From Solicoccozyma terricola (taxonomy: Eukaryota > Basidiomycota > Tremellomycetes > Filobasidiales > Piskurozymaceae), in NCBI GenBank assembly GCA_001600875.1, contig BCLD01000004.1, positions 28,794 to 92,793 on the forward strand: DNA of 64,000 bases, given 5' to 3'. How positions within the stretch are numbered: the stretch's first letter is position 1; each line of letters begins with the position of its first letter. The position numbers and the translations under genes were made by a program. Below the pieces are notes generated by a model. The model was not told the origin of the DNA. It did no database searches and was given only the letters and a program-made list of their open reading frames with translations. Positions 24,330 to 35,059 of the stretch are shown one piece after another.

Positions 24330-25167
24330 CTACGGCTCCTTTGTCGCCGAGCTCAAAGAGCGGAAGAATTCGTTGTATGCGTTTTCAATGTCGAAGAGCA
24401 TCTGTCCGTTTCGCGATCAGATCTCGACCGCTTCTTCGTCTGAGCACTCCCAGAACCCACCTGCCTCGACTGCTCATCCGTGATCTCATCCGACGCCTTC
24501 ATCGCGTTCAACTCGATCAGCCAGTGGAGAATCTTTGCTCTCCCGTCCCATTCTGCACTTCCTTTAAACTTCGAGTACCCGCTCATGAGCTCTGTGAGGA
24601 AAGGGTGTAGTTGATCTTTCGCTTTCAGGTTGAGCTTGAGGGCGTCCATGAAGGTGATGAAGCACTAAGAGGCGTAGACGTGAGCGGAAACTCGACGGTG
24701 GATGCGCTCTTCATCTCACCGAAGTGGTCTCGGCGACCCATTTCCCTATCTCTTGACCACCTTCGCCCGCTTCGGTGCTGTGCTCTACTGTTGCAGGTAC
24801 TCCAACGCTCAGCCTATGCAGCGCTGCAGGATAATCCATTCGATACCGTCTCATGAACCCTTCGAGACCCGCCGACGAGTCTAGCTCCGGCCCGATGAGT
24901 TTGATGAGGGATTTGTATTGAGCAAGAAGTTTGATGCATGCTGGTGCGTATCTGCAGTGGGTACTCGGACGTCAATGCCGCCTCGTGTTACCACCACCAT
25001 CACCGCCGCCGCTGCCGTACTCACTCCTTGCTGGTGACTGAATCCCTTACATACGCTCGCTCGAGGTATTCTAGCGAGACGATGATGCTGTACAGCGTTG
25101 CAAAGTTTTCCACTCGCTCCCGTTCCGCATTGGTAGTGTATAGCCGCACCTCTTCGTCCAGATTCAT
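24330..25167 (-). CDS. VPS28: ESCRT-I subunit VPS28
   Basis: Endosomal sorting component that binds Vps23 through its N-terminal half and ESCRT-II through its C-terminal four-helix bundle. The start MNLDEEVRLYTTNAERERVE is the canonical N-terminus. It is followed by NFATLYSIIVSLEYLERAYV and, after an intron, YAPACIKLLAQYKSLIKLI. The C-domain reads FITFMDALKLNLKAKDQLHP, LTELMSGYSKF, AKILHWLIELNAMKASDEIT and, in a last exon, MLFDIENAYNEFFRSL. The stop is TAG 24330-24332. Three introns. Convergent with the URI-like gene and divergent from Sen15 over 246 bp. Confidence 0.93.
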
Positions 25168-25413
25168 GGCGAGTTATGGTGCTCGGGTGGGGAATGATGC
25201 TGGAGATGAAGCTGAAGACGCTGTCCTGACCCTTCTGCCGGTTGCTGTTGACTCTGCTTGATGACGAATCTGCTGTCTGTTCAAATAATTTGCTGAGCGT
25301 CCCGTTCAGAACATCCTCTGGAGTCTTGACATCGAATCTCATGGATCCAGTATCAGCCGTAGGTACCATACCACCGTCTCCTGACGCTCCACTGACCACT
25401 CACCATTCATCCC

Positions 25414-26038
25414 ATGTCGCAGCAAGATGAGCTGCGGAATCTTGCCGCGGCCTATCCAATTCAAGCAGGCGCTCTTTACACGACCTTCACGGATCTAATG
25501 CTTTGTGAGCTCAAGTTGGCGGCTGCCGTGGCACAGTGTACCAACCTCCCAGATCTGTTCTGCACAGCTCAACAATGGTACTCCCTGCGACTACTCGATC
25601 TCAAAGCCGCGGGCTGGGCGGTGATTCTCGGTCAGAAGACGATAGAGGTGAGTGCAAATGTCGTCGGGCCAGATGATCCCCAAGCTGAGAGAACGATGGC
25701 AGCACCCTATCCGTGTAATCATCTCGATCCCGATCGAAACGGACGCTCTTACTCCTTCTCGTTTGAAATCAACATTCGCCGCCATCTCCTCCCTCACCGA
25801 CGACTCTCTCCCACCACCCATCCCATTCCCTCTCGCACGAGTAGCGAAAACGGACGGTCAGCTTGTGGACACCTCGGAAGGAGCGGTTGCGCCGGAACCC
25901 AGCAACGAGGAAAAAGAACGGGCTGGGACACTAGACAAGGAAACGATATATATCTCCATCGCAACGCCGGATAGTTCGGTGGTGTATTACAAGCTGTCAA
26001 AGGGTATCAAGAAGCCTCACGATGTGCCGGATGAGTGA
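25414..26038 (+). CDS. SEN15: tRNA-splicing endonuclease subunit Sen15
   Basis: Non-catalytic subunit of the heterotetrameric endonuclease (Sen2/34/15/54) that excises tRNA introns. The first exon gives FCTAQQWYSLRLLDLKAAGW and VILGQKTIE. After a 37-nt intron (25648-25684) it continues with LRERWQHPIRVIISIPIETD and ends in the family C-terminus SVVYYKLSKGIKKPHDVPDE followed by TGA. The length, about 195 residues, is slightly above yeast and human Sen15, from a loop rich in Glu/Pro. Divergent from VPS28. Confidence 0.85.
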
Positions 26039-26128
26039 ACGATTGGTGCGGTATCGTGTTGCAATGTCTTCTTTGGATTATAATTACGTTTGTCTGTAAA
26101 TGCATACATGCTGATGTTCCCCCGAGCT

Positions 26129-27315
26129 TCACCTTCCCCATAACGCTCTCAACACCGCCCCGCCCAAATTCTTCTCCTGCTCTTCACTTTCAACCTCCCC
26201 GCCCCCAGATCCCCTCTCCTCTTTTGCATCAGTTTCCCCGATCTCAAAGTAGCTTGCCACCATCGCTCTTGTTCCCACTCTTGCTCCTCGTGGCAGTGCC
26301 TCGATTTGACCCTCCGAACTGTGGCTCATCTCATCCGCTATGGATAACAACGGCAACGTGTACCTCGCATAACTGCCTCCCCCGGGCGCTTGCCGTTCCC
26401 TTCAATAGTGCGTCCAAATCTCCCTTCTCCAGCATTTCCATCGGGATGTAACACCATCCGATCACCGCGTCAGTGTGTACATCTCTTGCGATGTTGACGA
26501 GTTGCAACGCTTGTCCCATCTCCCTGGCTTTGATGAGCGTACAACTGCGTTCCATTGGGTCTGCTGGTGGTCCTTGCACCAGACTATACCATGCGAGATA
26601 ACACATCATCGCAGCGACGGAACCCGCCACTCTATCAGCTTAGAGTGTCAGATCGTCCTGCGTCTGAATCGGAATCTTGTCAGTGGTTTGAAATTCCCAA
26701 ATCCGTTGCATAAACCTGCCGAGAGCTCGTCGAATGATTGGCGAGGGATCATGCGTGATATCAACCTTGCAAAGAGGTAGAATGCATGTACGGCGGAGAA
26801 TGGGAGGTCGTTCGTGTCGAATGTCTTGAAGGGAGATTCACCCCGATAAACTTGGTCCAGGAACGACTGCATCATCTGCCAATCTTGCTTGTCTTTGCTT
26901 CGGATCCACTTTGTCCTCGATTAAATTGTCCTTGGTGTGCAATTCCAGTGTTCAGCGACCATAAAATTCAACGCAATGCCATTTATTTCAACTCACCGTC
27001 ACCCGACACCACCAGCAATCAACCCAATTCTCATCTCTCGGCCCCATAGCAACTTGGCCACATGGAAACTCTTAGTTGCCTTTCTGAGCGTCTCTTGTCC
27101 GTTTTTAAGCGCTACGATGATCCCCGCGTCAACTAGCGGTGGGTGGAGAACCAACCGAGTGAGAAGATTGATGTGTCAGATCGGATTGGAAGGTGGGCAT
27201 GGTGACGTGTTCGCAAGGGGCGCAAAGGAAGAGTAGGATGTGAAGGTGGGAAATGAGAGAGGAGGAGAGGATGATGAGATGGGATGTCAGTGCAAAGAAG
27301 ATTGCTTCTCTACCG
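26129..27315 (-). pseudogene. Decayed bifunctional lycopene cyclase/phytoene synthase (crtYB-type) gene
   Basis: Carotenoid-pathway remnant. Recognisable in order on the minus strand are a cyclase last-helix piece (GREAIFFALTSHLIILSSSL, near 27250-27315), linker INLLTRLVLHPPLVDAG, then synthase pieces NGQETLRKATKSFHVAKLL, WCRVT|DNLIEDKVDP across an intron, SFLDQVYRGESPF, IPIQTQDDLTL, RVAGSVAAMMCYLAW, LQLVNIARDVHTDAVIG and MVASYFEIGE. These pieces lie in different frames. Breaks are seen near 27013, 26877 and 26712, a nonsense TAA at 26640-26642 where the family has Tyr (DLxxY-ADRVAG), and a shift in the C-run at 26378-26383. An Arg of the NIARD...GRCY motif is Trp. Most of the cyclase domain is gone. 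Some indels could be sequencing errors, but not all five lesions plausibly. Confidence 0.82.
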
Positions 27316-27822
27316 CGGGGGGGTTGGACCCGATTTAGTATCCAGTAGGCGCACAGGGACGTCTGATCATTTTATTAAATTTCCTCACTCGATAAGCAAT
27401 CCTCTCCATAGGAATATATCCAAGCTCGTCTCCGAGGAGATATTCCAAGAGTCAGCTCTTATGGCAATTCTGTTGTTTCCAAAAGATTTTTCTGTCAGTC
27501 TCATTCGCAGGTCCCTCTCTGCTATTCAAACACTCGCGTATCAACACCAGTCACCACACAACAGCTCGGGTGGCGGAGTGGTGGAGTGGCGGGACCGAGA
27601 GATGTCGGCTTCCCACGTGATGTTATCAAACTGTGATTGAATGACGTGGAATCTCTTATCAACATTCCCAAACATGACGTGTATTCCATGTCTCCGCCTC
27701 ATCTTTCAATGACGTGGATTAAATATTCCCCCCCGAAGTTTCAAATTATTTCTCCAACCCGTTCGTTCTCCTCGGTGTCCTCAGCAGTATTCCCCTATCT
27801 CATCGTCCGACCACCAAACATC
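27316..27822. other. Intergenic region (about 500 bp), Nhp2 promoter side
   Basis: No gene seen. It may contain unrecognisable remains of the crtYB cyclase domain. AT-rich TTTTATTAAATTTCC at 27370-27384 and GACGTGGA repeats at 27643-27650 and 27711-27718 precede the Nhp2 start. Confidence 0.4.
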
Positions 27823-28808
27823 ATGTCAGAGGCAATCACAGCAGCATCATCATCCAAGAAGAAGAGGAAGTCGGAGGGTGTGGCAATGGACGTCGATGTG
27901 ACGGTGAGTTCGGAGTGCTGGAGTTGCTCGTGTCAACAATTTTCTCGTGGTTCAATTCCATATACTAATACCGCTGGCGTTCGCCCACCACCCCCCCTCC
28001 CCCCCACCAGACCACCGAAGAGACCCCCAAGAAAAAGTCCAAAAAGGAGAAAAAATCCAAGGATGCAGACGTATCCATGGCTATCTCTGAAGGTGGTGAC
28101 AAGAAGGAGAAAAAGGACAAAAAGGAGAAGAAGGATGATGACAAGGTGAGATTGGGATTCATCAGATCCTCCTGGTTGCGGGACGGCCCCGATCCTAAAC
28201 CCACCCACTACCCTCTACACCTCTCCCCCCGGCTCCCTCAGCCCTCGGCATTCCAAGTCCCCGCAGACGCCATCCTTGCCATTGCATCTCCGCTCGCTCC
28301 ACCCAAACTCTCTCGCCGAATCTTCCGCATCATCAAAAAGACCTCCAAAGCCCGTCAACTCAAACGTGGTGTCAAAGAAGTCATCAAAGCCCTTCGAAAG
28401 GGTGAAAAGGGTCTGCTCATCTTGGCGTCCAACATCACTCCACTAGACGTCATCTCGCATCTCCCCGTCCTCGCTGAAGAGTCCAACGGTGTCGAATACT
28501 GCTGGGTGCCAAGCAAAGAGGAGCTTGGTGCTTCTTCGGGTACCAAACGAGCCACCTCTTGTGTTCTCGTCTGCACGACCCCGAGGAGGCGGCCAACCCC
28601 CAAGGATGGAGCGGTGGCGAAACCGGCTCCGACAGCTGAGGAAATCAAGGACTGGCAGGAGCCATTGTTGGAGTGCATCGAAGAGGTCAAGGCACTGGTG
28701 AGTGAGATTGAGAATTTGGGGGTTTTTGTGTTCGGAACTCGGGAATGACTCGCTAAATCATTATCCATTACTCCCTTTTTTCAGGACGGTCAACGAATCG
28801 CTGTATGA
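27823..28808 (+). CDS. NHP2: H/ACA snoRNP protein Nhp2 (L7Ae family)
   Basis: Core protein of box H/ACA pseudouridylation particles, acting in the nucleolus. Exons: 27823-27903, 28011-28145, 28242-28697 and 28785-28808, all with GTGAG donors and AG acceptors. The N-terminus is Lys-rich (SSKKKRKSEGVAMDVD, KKEKKDKKEKKDDDK), longer than in yeast Nhp2. The L7Ae fold follows: SRRIFRIIKKTSKARQLKRG, VKEVIKALRKGEKGLLILAS, ITPLDVISHLPVLAEE, GTKRATSCVLVC. The final exon is only eight codons, DGQRIAV and TGA. The PolyC-rich 3' part of intron 1 is a pyrimidine tract. Confidence 0.92.
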
Positions 28809-29007
28809 TTAACTCTCATGTCATCGCATTCCCTTCCACCGAAAACACCCCCTCCAGTTGTCTGTCTGTTCCCCTCTTCCCTTAACCCTTCGTATTTCGA
28901 AAATGTGTTGTATCACCAGATGGGCATCAGATTGGAATCTTCTTTTACTTTCAACCGGTAGTTGACACTGCATACTGCGTGCGTGCTACAAGACGATATG
29001 TCGTGCC

Positions 29008-30233
29008 CTACTTCTTGACCAAGCCCTCCTCCTCACCCATGATCGGTTCAAGCCACTCTACGACCTTTGCTCTCAACGCATCGCTCGCGTCCGGAAGTGG
29101 CTTCCGAGAGGATCCACCGTAACCATAGTAATGAATCACTCCGTACTGCGTTGATTATCCCATTGTTTCCGATCAATCACCAGGCGAACAAATGATCCCC
29201 CGCCCCCTCCTAAAAACAAACTCACCCTCATACCCGGAATTCCACCGCCAACCTCGATCCCTCCAGCGAGAGACAAAGCGAGCTGAGCTTTCCTCGCTTC
29301 TTCAATCTTTCCCTCCTTGAACAAATTGTACACCTTGACACATGCTCTAGGGGCGATATTGGCGAGACCAGTTACAGCTCCAGAACTACCCGATGCGAGC
29401 AGACCGTGAAGAAGGGTATCGGCTAGTCCACCGAGCACAGCGAATTGAGATTGAGGGAACGAAGCGGAAAGGCAGGCACCTTTACCAACGTTACCACATG
29501 ACAACTTTACACCGACAATGTTTGGGTGAGGTGCAAGACTTTGGATAAGAGGGAGGGAAAGGTCGAGACCATTCGCGATACCTGGAAAGTTGTAGATCTG
29601 AATTGGGATAGCGGATGTGTCTGCGATCTGGGTCGAGGCGAAACAGCGCAGACAGACGTTAGCTTGAGTCGATACCTCTTGGACCAGTCCTCCCTCCCCC
29701 ATCTCTCACCTCCTTGTAGAAATCATACAAAATATCATCCGTCATCGCTTTGGCGAACGTGGAAGGAGGAATGACCATGACGAAGTCGGCACCAGCGTTG
29801 GCAGCTTCAGCGATGAGTTCTTTGGTTTCCCAGAGTGATGGTACACCACAGCCAACGACCATGACACATGGCGATTGAACATCGTCGAGCGCCTTGCGTA
29901 CCGTCTTGATCACGGCAAGACGTTCCGCTCGAGACAGGAACATCGGCTCGCCGGTCGTGCCGTGGACAGTGATGCCATGAACGCCAGCTGCAGACAGTCT
30001 GCCAGAGAGAGGTCATGAGATGTAGCACACAAGTACCCCTGTCACCCAACGCAAACACCCACCTCTGCACATGCTTCGCCAGCGTCTCGTGGTCGATTTC
30101 TTGCTGTTGTTCGCCCTTGTAGAAGGTGAGGATAGGCACATAGATTCCTGGAGGAGGTGGCGAATATCAGCGAATTTGTCCACCGGATGGGCTTTTCTTG
30201 TCACTTGCCAGCTGGGGGTTGACGAGCGGGCAT
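29008..30233 (-). CDS. DapA-superfamily aldolase (dihydrodipicolinate synthase-like)
   Basis: Class I aldolase of pyruvate-derived substrates; fungal members include 4-hydroxy-2-oxoglutarate and 2-keto-3-deoxy-L-galactonate aldolases. Reads GIYVPILTFYKG, VHGITVHGTTGEPMFLSR with the TTGE motif, VMVVGCGVPSLWETKELI, ADFVMVIPPSTFAKAM, PIQIYNFPGIANGLDL with the catalytic Tyr, NIVGVKLSCGNVGK with the Schiff-base Lys, and AVLGGLADTLLHGLLASGSS. Ends in EPIMGEEEGLVKK and TAG 29008-29010. The start at 30233 (MPARQPPAG) requires a GC-AG first intron: donor GCAAGT right after CCAGCTG, acceptor CTCCAG before GAATCTATGTG. Fungi lack the lysine DAP pathway, so a sugar-acid or hydroxyproline role is more likely. 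Confidence 0.82.
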
Positions 30234-30720
30234 GATGGATCGAGTACGCAAGGTGTGTGATGCTATGATGGTGTGTGGGGAGACCGAGACGAGATGCTGC
30301 TCGGAGGTGACCCTGACCGTCACACAACCGCTTTTGTAGAGAACACGTCCAAGACGGTCTAAAGTCGTCCCGAGCCTCCACTTAGGAAATCTCCGGCCAT
30401 GGCCACCATGCACTTATAAAGACAACATCGCTTACACTTTACAAAGTATCATCAGCCGTTCGTTGGACAGCATGCAGTGTCAGTCAGGATGGTTAGGTGG
30501 TAGCAGCAGTCGGGCATCCCGTTACTGGACATTTTTCTCGTTCGAGACCGGCGCCTACAGGCAACAGTCAACGCCGCTGGTTCGCAGTCACACTGTGCAA
30601 ATATCTGTCAGAGCGACAAAGCGAGACGGGCAAGACGGGAAGAGGGAACAGATGTATTTGCATACGGATAACAGAACAAACATCTTCGAAATATGATTTT
30701 GCCGACTACAGCACAAAACA
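30234..30720. other. Intergenic region upstream of the aldolase gene (487 bp)
   Basis: No gene seen. The aldolase promoter side lies next to 30233; the BCS1-like 3' UTR lies next to 30720. Confidence 0.4.
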
Positions 30721-32797
30721 CTAGGTGGCTTGTGTGACTGCCTTCTCGGTCACTTTGGTATCCTCCTCCTCTTCCTCCTCCTCCTCCTCCTCCTCCTCCT
30801 CTCTCTTGGTCGACTTGGCAGCCGCTTTGGCCGCACGCTTCGCCTCTCTCGCTGCAGACTTGGCTTTGGCTTCCGCTTCTTGCTTTGCCCTCTCCGCGAG
30901 CTCGTTCTTGACCCACGCAGAAACATTGACAACGGCATCCTCCGGTTTGAACTTGTATTGCATGAGCAAGCCTTGCAAGGACGCGGTAGAGAACTGGCGG
31001 TCAGGAATGCTCTCACTCCAGTCCTTGGCCAACAACTCGAGCTTCTCCATGTCCACCTCGGTCTTCCTGATGTCATTCGCCCCTTTGATAGCCTTTGCAG
31101 CGACAGTTTCAGCGTGATTGCCGTAGAACACCTTGAAAAAGTACTTTGCTTGAGCTTGAGAAGCATTATAGTACTGGACGGAGAGATCCGCACGACCAGG
31201 ACGGATAAGAGCAGGGTCCAACAGCTCGCGATGATTCGTAGTCATAAACACTGGGCGTTAACCGTCAGTGAGGTCTCGTTATTAGGTCTCGTTATCTGGT
31301 CTAAACCCGACCGCCACTCACAGACACGACCTTCTGATCCGGCTATGCCATCGATCGCATTCAGTAGACCGGACAAGGTGACACGACTGCCGGAGCTGTT
31401 GTCGCCGTCACTGTCGCTATCCGCATCCTCGTCTTCATCGCTATCGCTGTCCTCCTTGGGCTTTGCTGGCGACCTTCGGCTCTTGCGTTTGGATTGGAGA
31501 GCGACGTCGATGTCCTCCATCACGACCACCGCTCCGGCAGGGCTGTTAAGATAGGTCAAGAGCCGATCTCAGCTGGAATATATTCGCATGCACTCACACG
31601 AGGGTCATGCATCGGTTGAGCATAGAGTCAGTCATGCCGGCTGTGGTGAGGACGCCGAGGCCGCTAATCAGATATCGATACGAATCTTTTTATCCCCGTT
31701 CCACTCACCCGTAGACAGGGAGAACACATAGACGTCCAACTTCAACTCTGATGCGAGCGCGAGGATGGTGCTGGTCTTACCTGAGCCTGGTAACCCATAT
31801 AGCAGAATCCCTCGACGCCACGGAATACCCCGTTCGACATAAAAGTTCTCGCTGGCCAAAAACTCGCGAATGTCGCCGAGAAGACGCTCCTTGACTGACA
31901 GGTGCAGGTGCGTGGGTCAGTTTAAAAGATCCCCTTTCGCAATACACCTATGCTGAACTCACCGCCATCCTCGGTCACCACACTTTCCAGTCTCCTCGGA
32001 TGCCTCAAAGCGGTCTGACGCCACCCACTGCCTCTATCATCGACCGCTTTGATGGATAATTTTCCTTCATTGGAATCGAGGTACTTGAGTTTGGCGGCGG
32101 CAAGCAACTCGATGAACGTCGACTTGTTCCTTGCAAACATGGTGACTGTGATCGCCTCCTTGAGGTGCGAACCAGTCTTTTGGACTAATGGGCGGTGAAG
32201 CCTGACAAGATGCCCCTTGAACCACAAATAATGGGAGTTATCTGCATCTCTTGGAATGTGAGCGAGAAGCGTGCAACGGCGAAACTCGTCAGAACTCACC
32301 CTTCTGAGGCACATAGTAAGGCTTTGGTTTGGCAAACTTGTCAATAATTGATTCTCCTTCTTCCCTCCTATCAAAGATTAACCATGGGTAGACGCGGGAG
32401 CCTGCGGAACCTTGTGTTGTTTCACATTGGCTGTCAAGACAGGGATGAGCGATCAGACCAGAGTAAGGAGATGGATTGTTCCTCACAAATCTCTTGACGG
32501 TTGTTGCCATGATGGGTGTGAAACCCAGTAGGCCATCAACCAGTCGTACGACTCGTCGGTGGCAAGGTGGACACTATATATTGCTGAATAATATTTGAGC
32601 CAGGCGCTCAGGGCTATTACCAGCCTCCTTGCGGCCTCTCCACAGACACCAAGAAGAAAGAGCTTGACAAAGTCGATGATGCGCGGGTGGGTCAGAAGGT
32701 GGATTAGGAGACCTACGGGGCCGAGGCCAGAGACGAAGAGGGGGATGTCGGAGGTAGAGGATAGGTTGACAGCAGGGGTGTCGGCATTGCTGGACAT
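30721..32797 (-). CDS. BCS1-like mitochondrial AAA ATPase
   Basis: Related to Bcs1, which translocates the Rieske protein across the mitochondrial inner membrane. A single membrane segment lies near residues 30-60 (GLGPVGLLIHLLTHP and FVKLFLLGVCGEAARRLVI). The BCS1-N domain follows (YYVPQK, HYLWFKGHLVRLHRP, EAITVTMFARNKSTFIELL). The AAA module has Walker A GILLYGLPGSGKTSTILALA, Walker B AVVVMEDIDVAL and sensor/arginine region VFMTTNHRELLDPALIRPGR. Between Walker B and sensor there is an acidic insert (DSDSDEDEDADSDSDGDN). The C-terminus adds an Ala/Lys-rich stretch and a poly-Glu run. Both additions are absent from canonical Bcs1 and typical of fungal BCS1-like paralogues, so it may not be the true Bcs1. 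Start 32797 is preferred; 32986 is in frame. Confidence 0.82.
30766..30801. repeat. (CCT)n trinucleotide repeat coding poly-Glu
   Basis: About a dozen cct/ctc triplets; on the minus strand this is a run of 13 or so Glu near the C-terminus of the BCS1-like protein. Confidence 0.9.
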
Positions 32798-33331
32798 GTT
32801 GATGGAGAGATGGAAGGACTTTGAAGATGGCGTTGATCGATGATGGGTGGCGGGAAGGGGGAAGGCAGGAAGTGGCAAGGGACGAAGTGGGAAGGGTGGA
32901 ATGGTAGGAACGGTCAATGTTTCTGCCATTCCTCTTCCTTTCCTTATATAGGATAATCGACCCTCATTGATCGCCCAGGCAGTCAAAGGTATGAGCCCCT
33001 GATGATGAGAAAGGAAAGGAAAGGACGGGAGTCGACAACGTTTGAAGGTCCCAACCCCATGCGGAGGCGTTTCGCAGCTGCCGAGGTCGCGGCCGCATCA
33101 AGCGATATTCTATGAGCCTTTCGTATGAGCCTTTCGTATTTGTATTTCCCCAGAGGACAGGACAACGAAAGGGGAGCGAGTCCACGTAACTAATGCCATC
33201 GACACAATTCAAATCCGACCATTCTCGTGTCGCAACCACCGACAACCCTCATCTAACGCTCGTTTCACCTCCCAATTTCAGATCACCATCCCATCTTCCT
33301 CCAATTGCCCAGGTTAGCATGCCAAACTGGT
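32798..33331. promoter_or_regulatory. Upstream region of BCS1-like gene (534 bp) with TATA-like box
   Basis: The palindromic ttatata near 32942-32948 lies about 145 bp upstream of the preferred start. A duplicated tatgagcctttcg occurs at 33111-33123 and 33124-33136. No additional gene supported. Confidence 0.4.
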
Positions 33332-34739
33332 TTAATCCGCTTTCTTATTCGATAGGGATCCGGTCTGCACAAGGTCGGACTCGGTCAACATTCCCCCTCT
33401 CGATCTGTTAGCTTCCATCGTAGAATGCCATCAACTCACTGCCTGATTATGTTCATCAGCCAAACGACCATATTCCTGAGCTTGTTGATCGGCTTGCTTC
33501 TTGAGCGTAACTACGAAACCCCGTCCCTTTCAATCAGTACCTACAGACCGCGATTCGCACAGGGCGTTTCCTCCATATACATACCGAAATCGCGCTCTTT
33601 CGCTTCACTCGCCTTGAGCTTGGCTTCGAGCTCTGTCACTTTAGCTTGAAGGTCGGCGGTCTGTTTGGTGGTAGCTGAACCCTTCGCGGTCTGTGGGTTG
33701 GGAAGAAAATGGGGTGCATTAGATTGAGAAAGGGAGGGAGGGAGGGAGGGAGGGAGAGAGGTTAATCACGAACCTTGGTCTTCAAAGCATTCAAATCCTC
33801 TTGAATGGTAATCAAGTCGAGGACGATGTAGAAAACCCTGGCAAGGAGTAGAGAGAGGAAAAGTGTGGAGCCGGTCAGGTAGACTAAGGAGAGTGTAAAG
33901 CATGACCATTGATTCAACATGCGGCACGAAAAATCGGAGGGAAAAGCAACACGAACGATTTCGTTGAGCGTAGAATTTACGTGCGGAGCTAACAGAATCC
34001 CCAGACAAGTCAGTGATCCTTTCTTCGGAAAGTCTTCTGCTGCACACCTTCCAGCACTCACTGGTTAGTCTCCACCCTGATATCTTGCACGCCCTTCTCC
34101 TGCTTTGCTGCTTGACTCTCTTGCGCTACTCTGAACATGCGTTGCAAGGCGTCCAAGAAGAGGATGGCAACGAAGCTGTGCGTGAGATGAGTTCCCGTCA
34201 GCGTTGTTTGAAGAGAACGGGAGACAATGTGACGTGCGGCTCACATGAAAGTGATTTTGAGCTAGATCAATTGTCCGACATGGAATTGTCAATTCGACGG
34301 TATCAGCGCCTGGAAGAAGATTACGAAATGCCACGAAATGCCTTTTTCAACCATCTCAACTCACACCGTACTGAATCTTGGCAACCTATAGAAGGAAGAA
34401 GGTTCTGTGTCAGAGAGAGGAAGAAATACCACGGAGAACAGGGTACATACGATCGGATTCTCGCTGAGGAAGTGGATCATCCTATGAAAAGGTGCGCGTG
34501 TCATCAATACCAACTCTTCTCCCTGTCAAAACACACACGGCAGCCCACCTCTTCTTCATCGAGAAAGGCATCGGACAGATGATGGCGGAGAAGAGGAAGA
34601 GCTCCATGACGAGGAGCGCAAAGCAGACTGTGAGAGTTTGAATTGTGAGTAGATGGGAAATACGTTGGACGGGTGCTTGGGGTGCCAACGCACTGGTGTA
34701 GTAGAGCTGGAAACGGTAGAGAATGGCTGGATCAGACAC
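33332..34739 (-). CDS. BAP31/Yet1-family ER membrane protein
   Basis: Three-helix ER protein that sorts and escorts membrane cargo. Helix 1 region reads VCFALLVMELFLFSAIICP; a later exon gives IQYGLKITFIFVAILFLDAL, and helix 3 is LFLSLLLARVFYIVLDLITI. A cytosolic coiled coil follows: TADLQAKVTELEAKLKASEA and VTLKKQADQQAQEYGRLADE. The last exon encodes TGSLSNKKAD and TAA 33332-33334, so the C-terminus is KKAD, a KKxx ER-retrieval signal characteristic of the family. Seven or so exons; one intron carries (GGGA)n. The start is uncertain: 34739 gives an N-terminus longer than the usual BAP31 start, and an upstream exon could replace it. Confidence 0.85.
33731..33760. repeat. (GGGA)n microsatellite in BAP31 intron
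   Basis: Seven near-perfect ggga units on the plus strand. Confidence 0.9.
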
Positions 34740-35059
34740 GGAGAAAGAAGGATAAGATGAGTACGCAAGGACTGACGGTCATGATGAGCTTGATGACCTA
34801 GATGCTGATGTCGTTGTTGAGATGAGCAATTGTTGAATCGGTTGAAACAAGTTGTTGAATCTATGATCCAGGTCACTCATGATGTCATTCAGCGATCACG
34901 GACATCGGACAGAGATGTCCGTGAGAATCTTCATGTCCGTGCAAGTCGCCACCGCCACCGTCATCCCTTCAACCCATATGATCGTCCACCGTCCTCCATA
35001 GTTTCACATTTGAGCTCAGGTACAGACCATATACATCACATATGCATCGTATAGACCTC
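34740..35059. other. BAP31 upstream region (320 bp)
   Basis: No independent gene seen; may contain a missed first exon of the BAP31-family gene. Confidence 0.4.

Noticed and set aside
26648..26875. Reading the crtYB remnant as a functional short synthase with introns covering the breaks
   Set aside because: Introns that skip the nonsense codon would also remove the conserved IPIQTQDDLTL segment, and the other frame breaks lack splice sites.
27904..28010. tRNA-like B-box (ggttcaattcc) in Nhp2 intron 1
   Set aside because: No matching A-box, acceptor stem or cloverleaf could be drawn; probably chance. A snoRNA in this intron was also considered, but no H/ACA or C/D box pair was clear.
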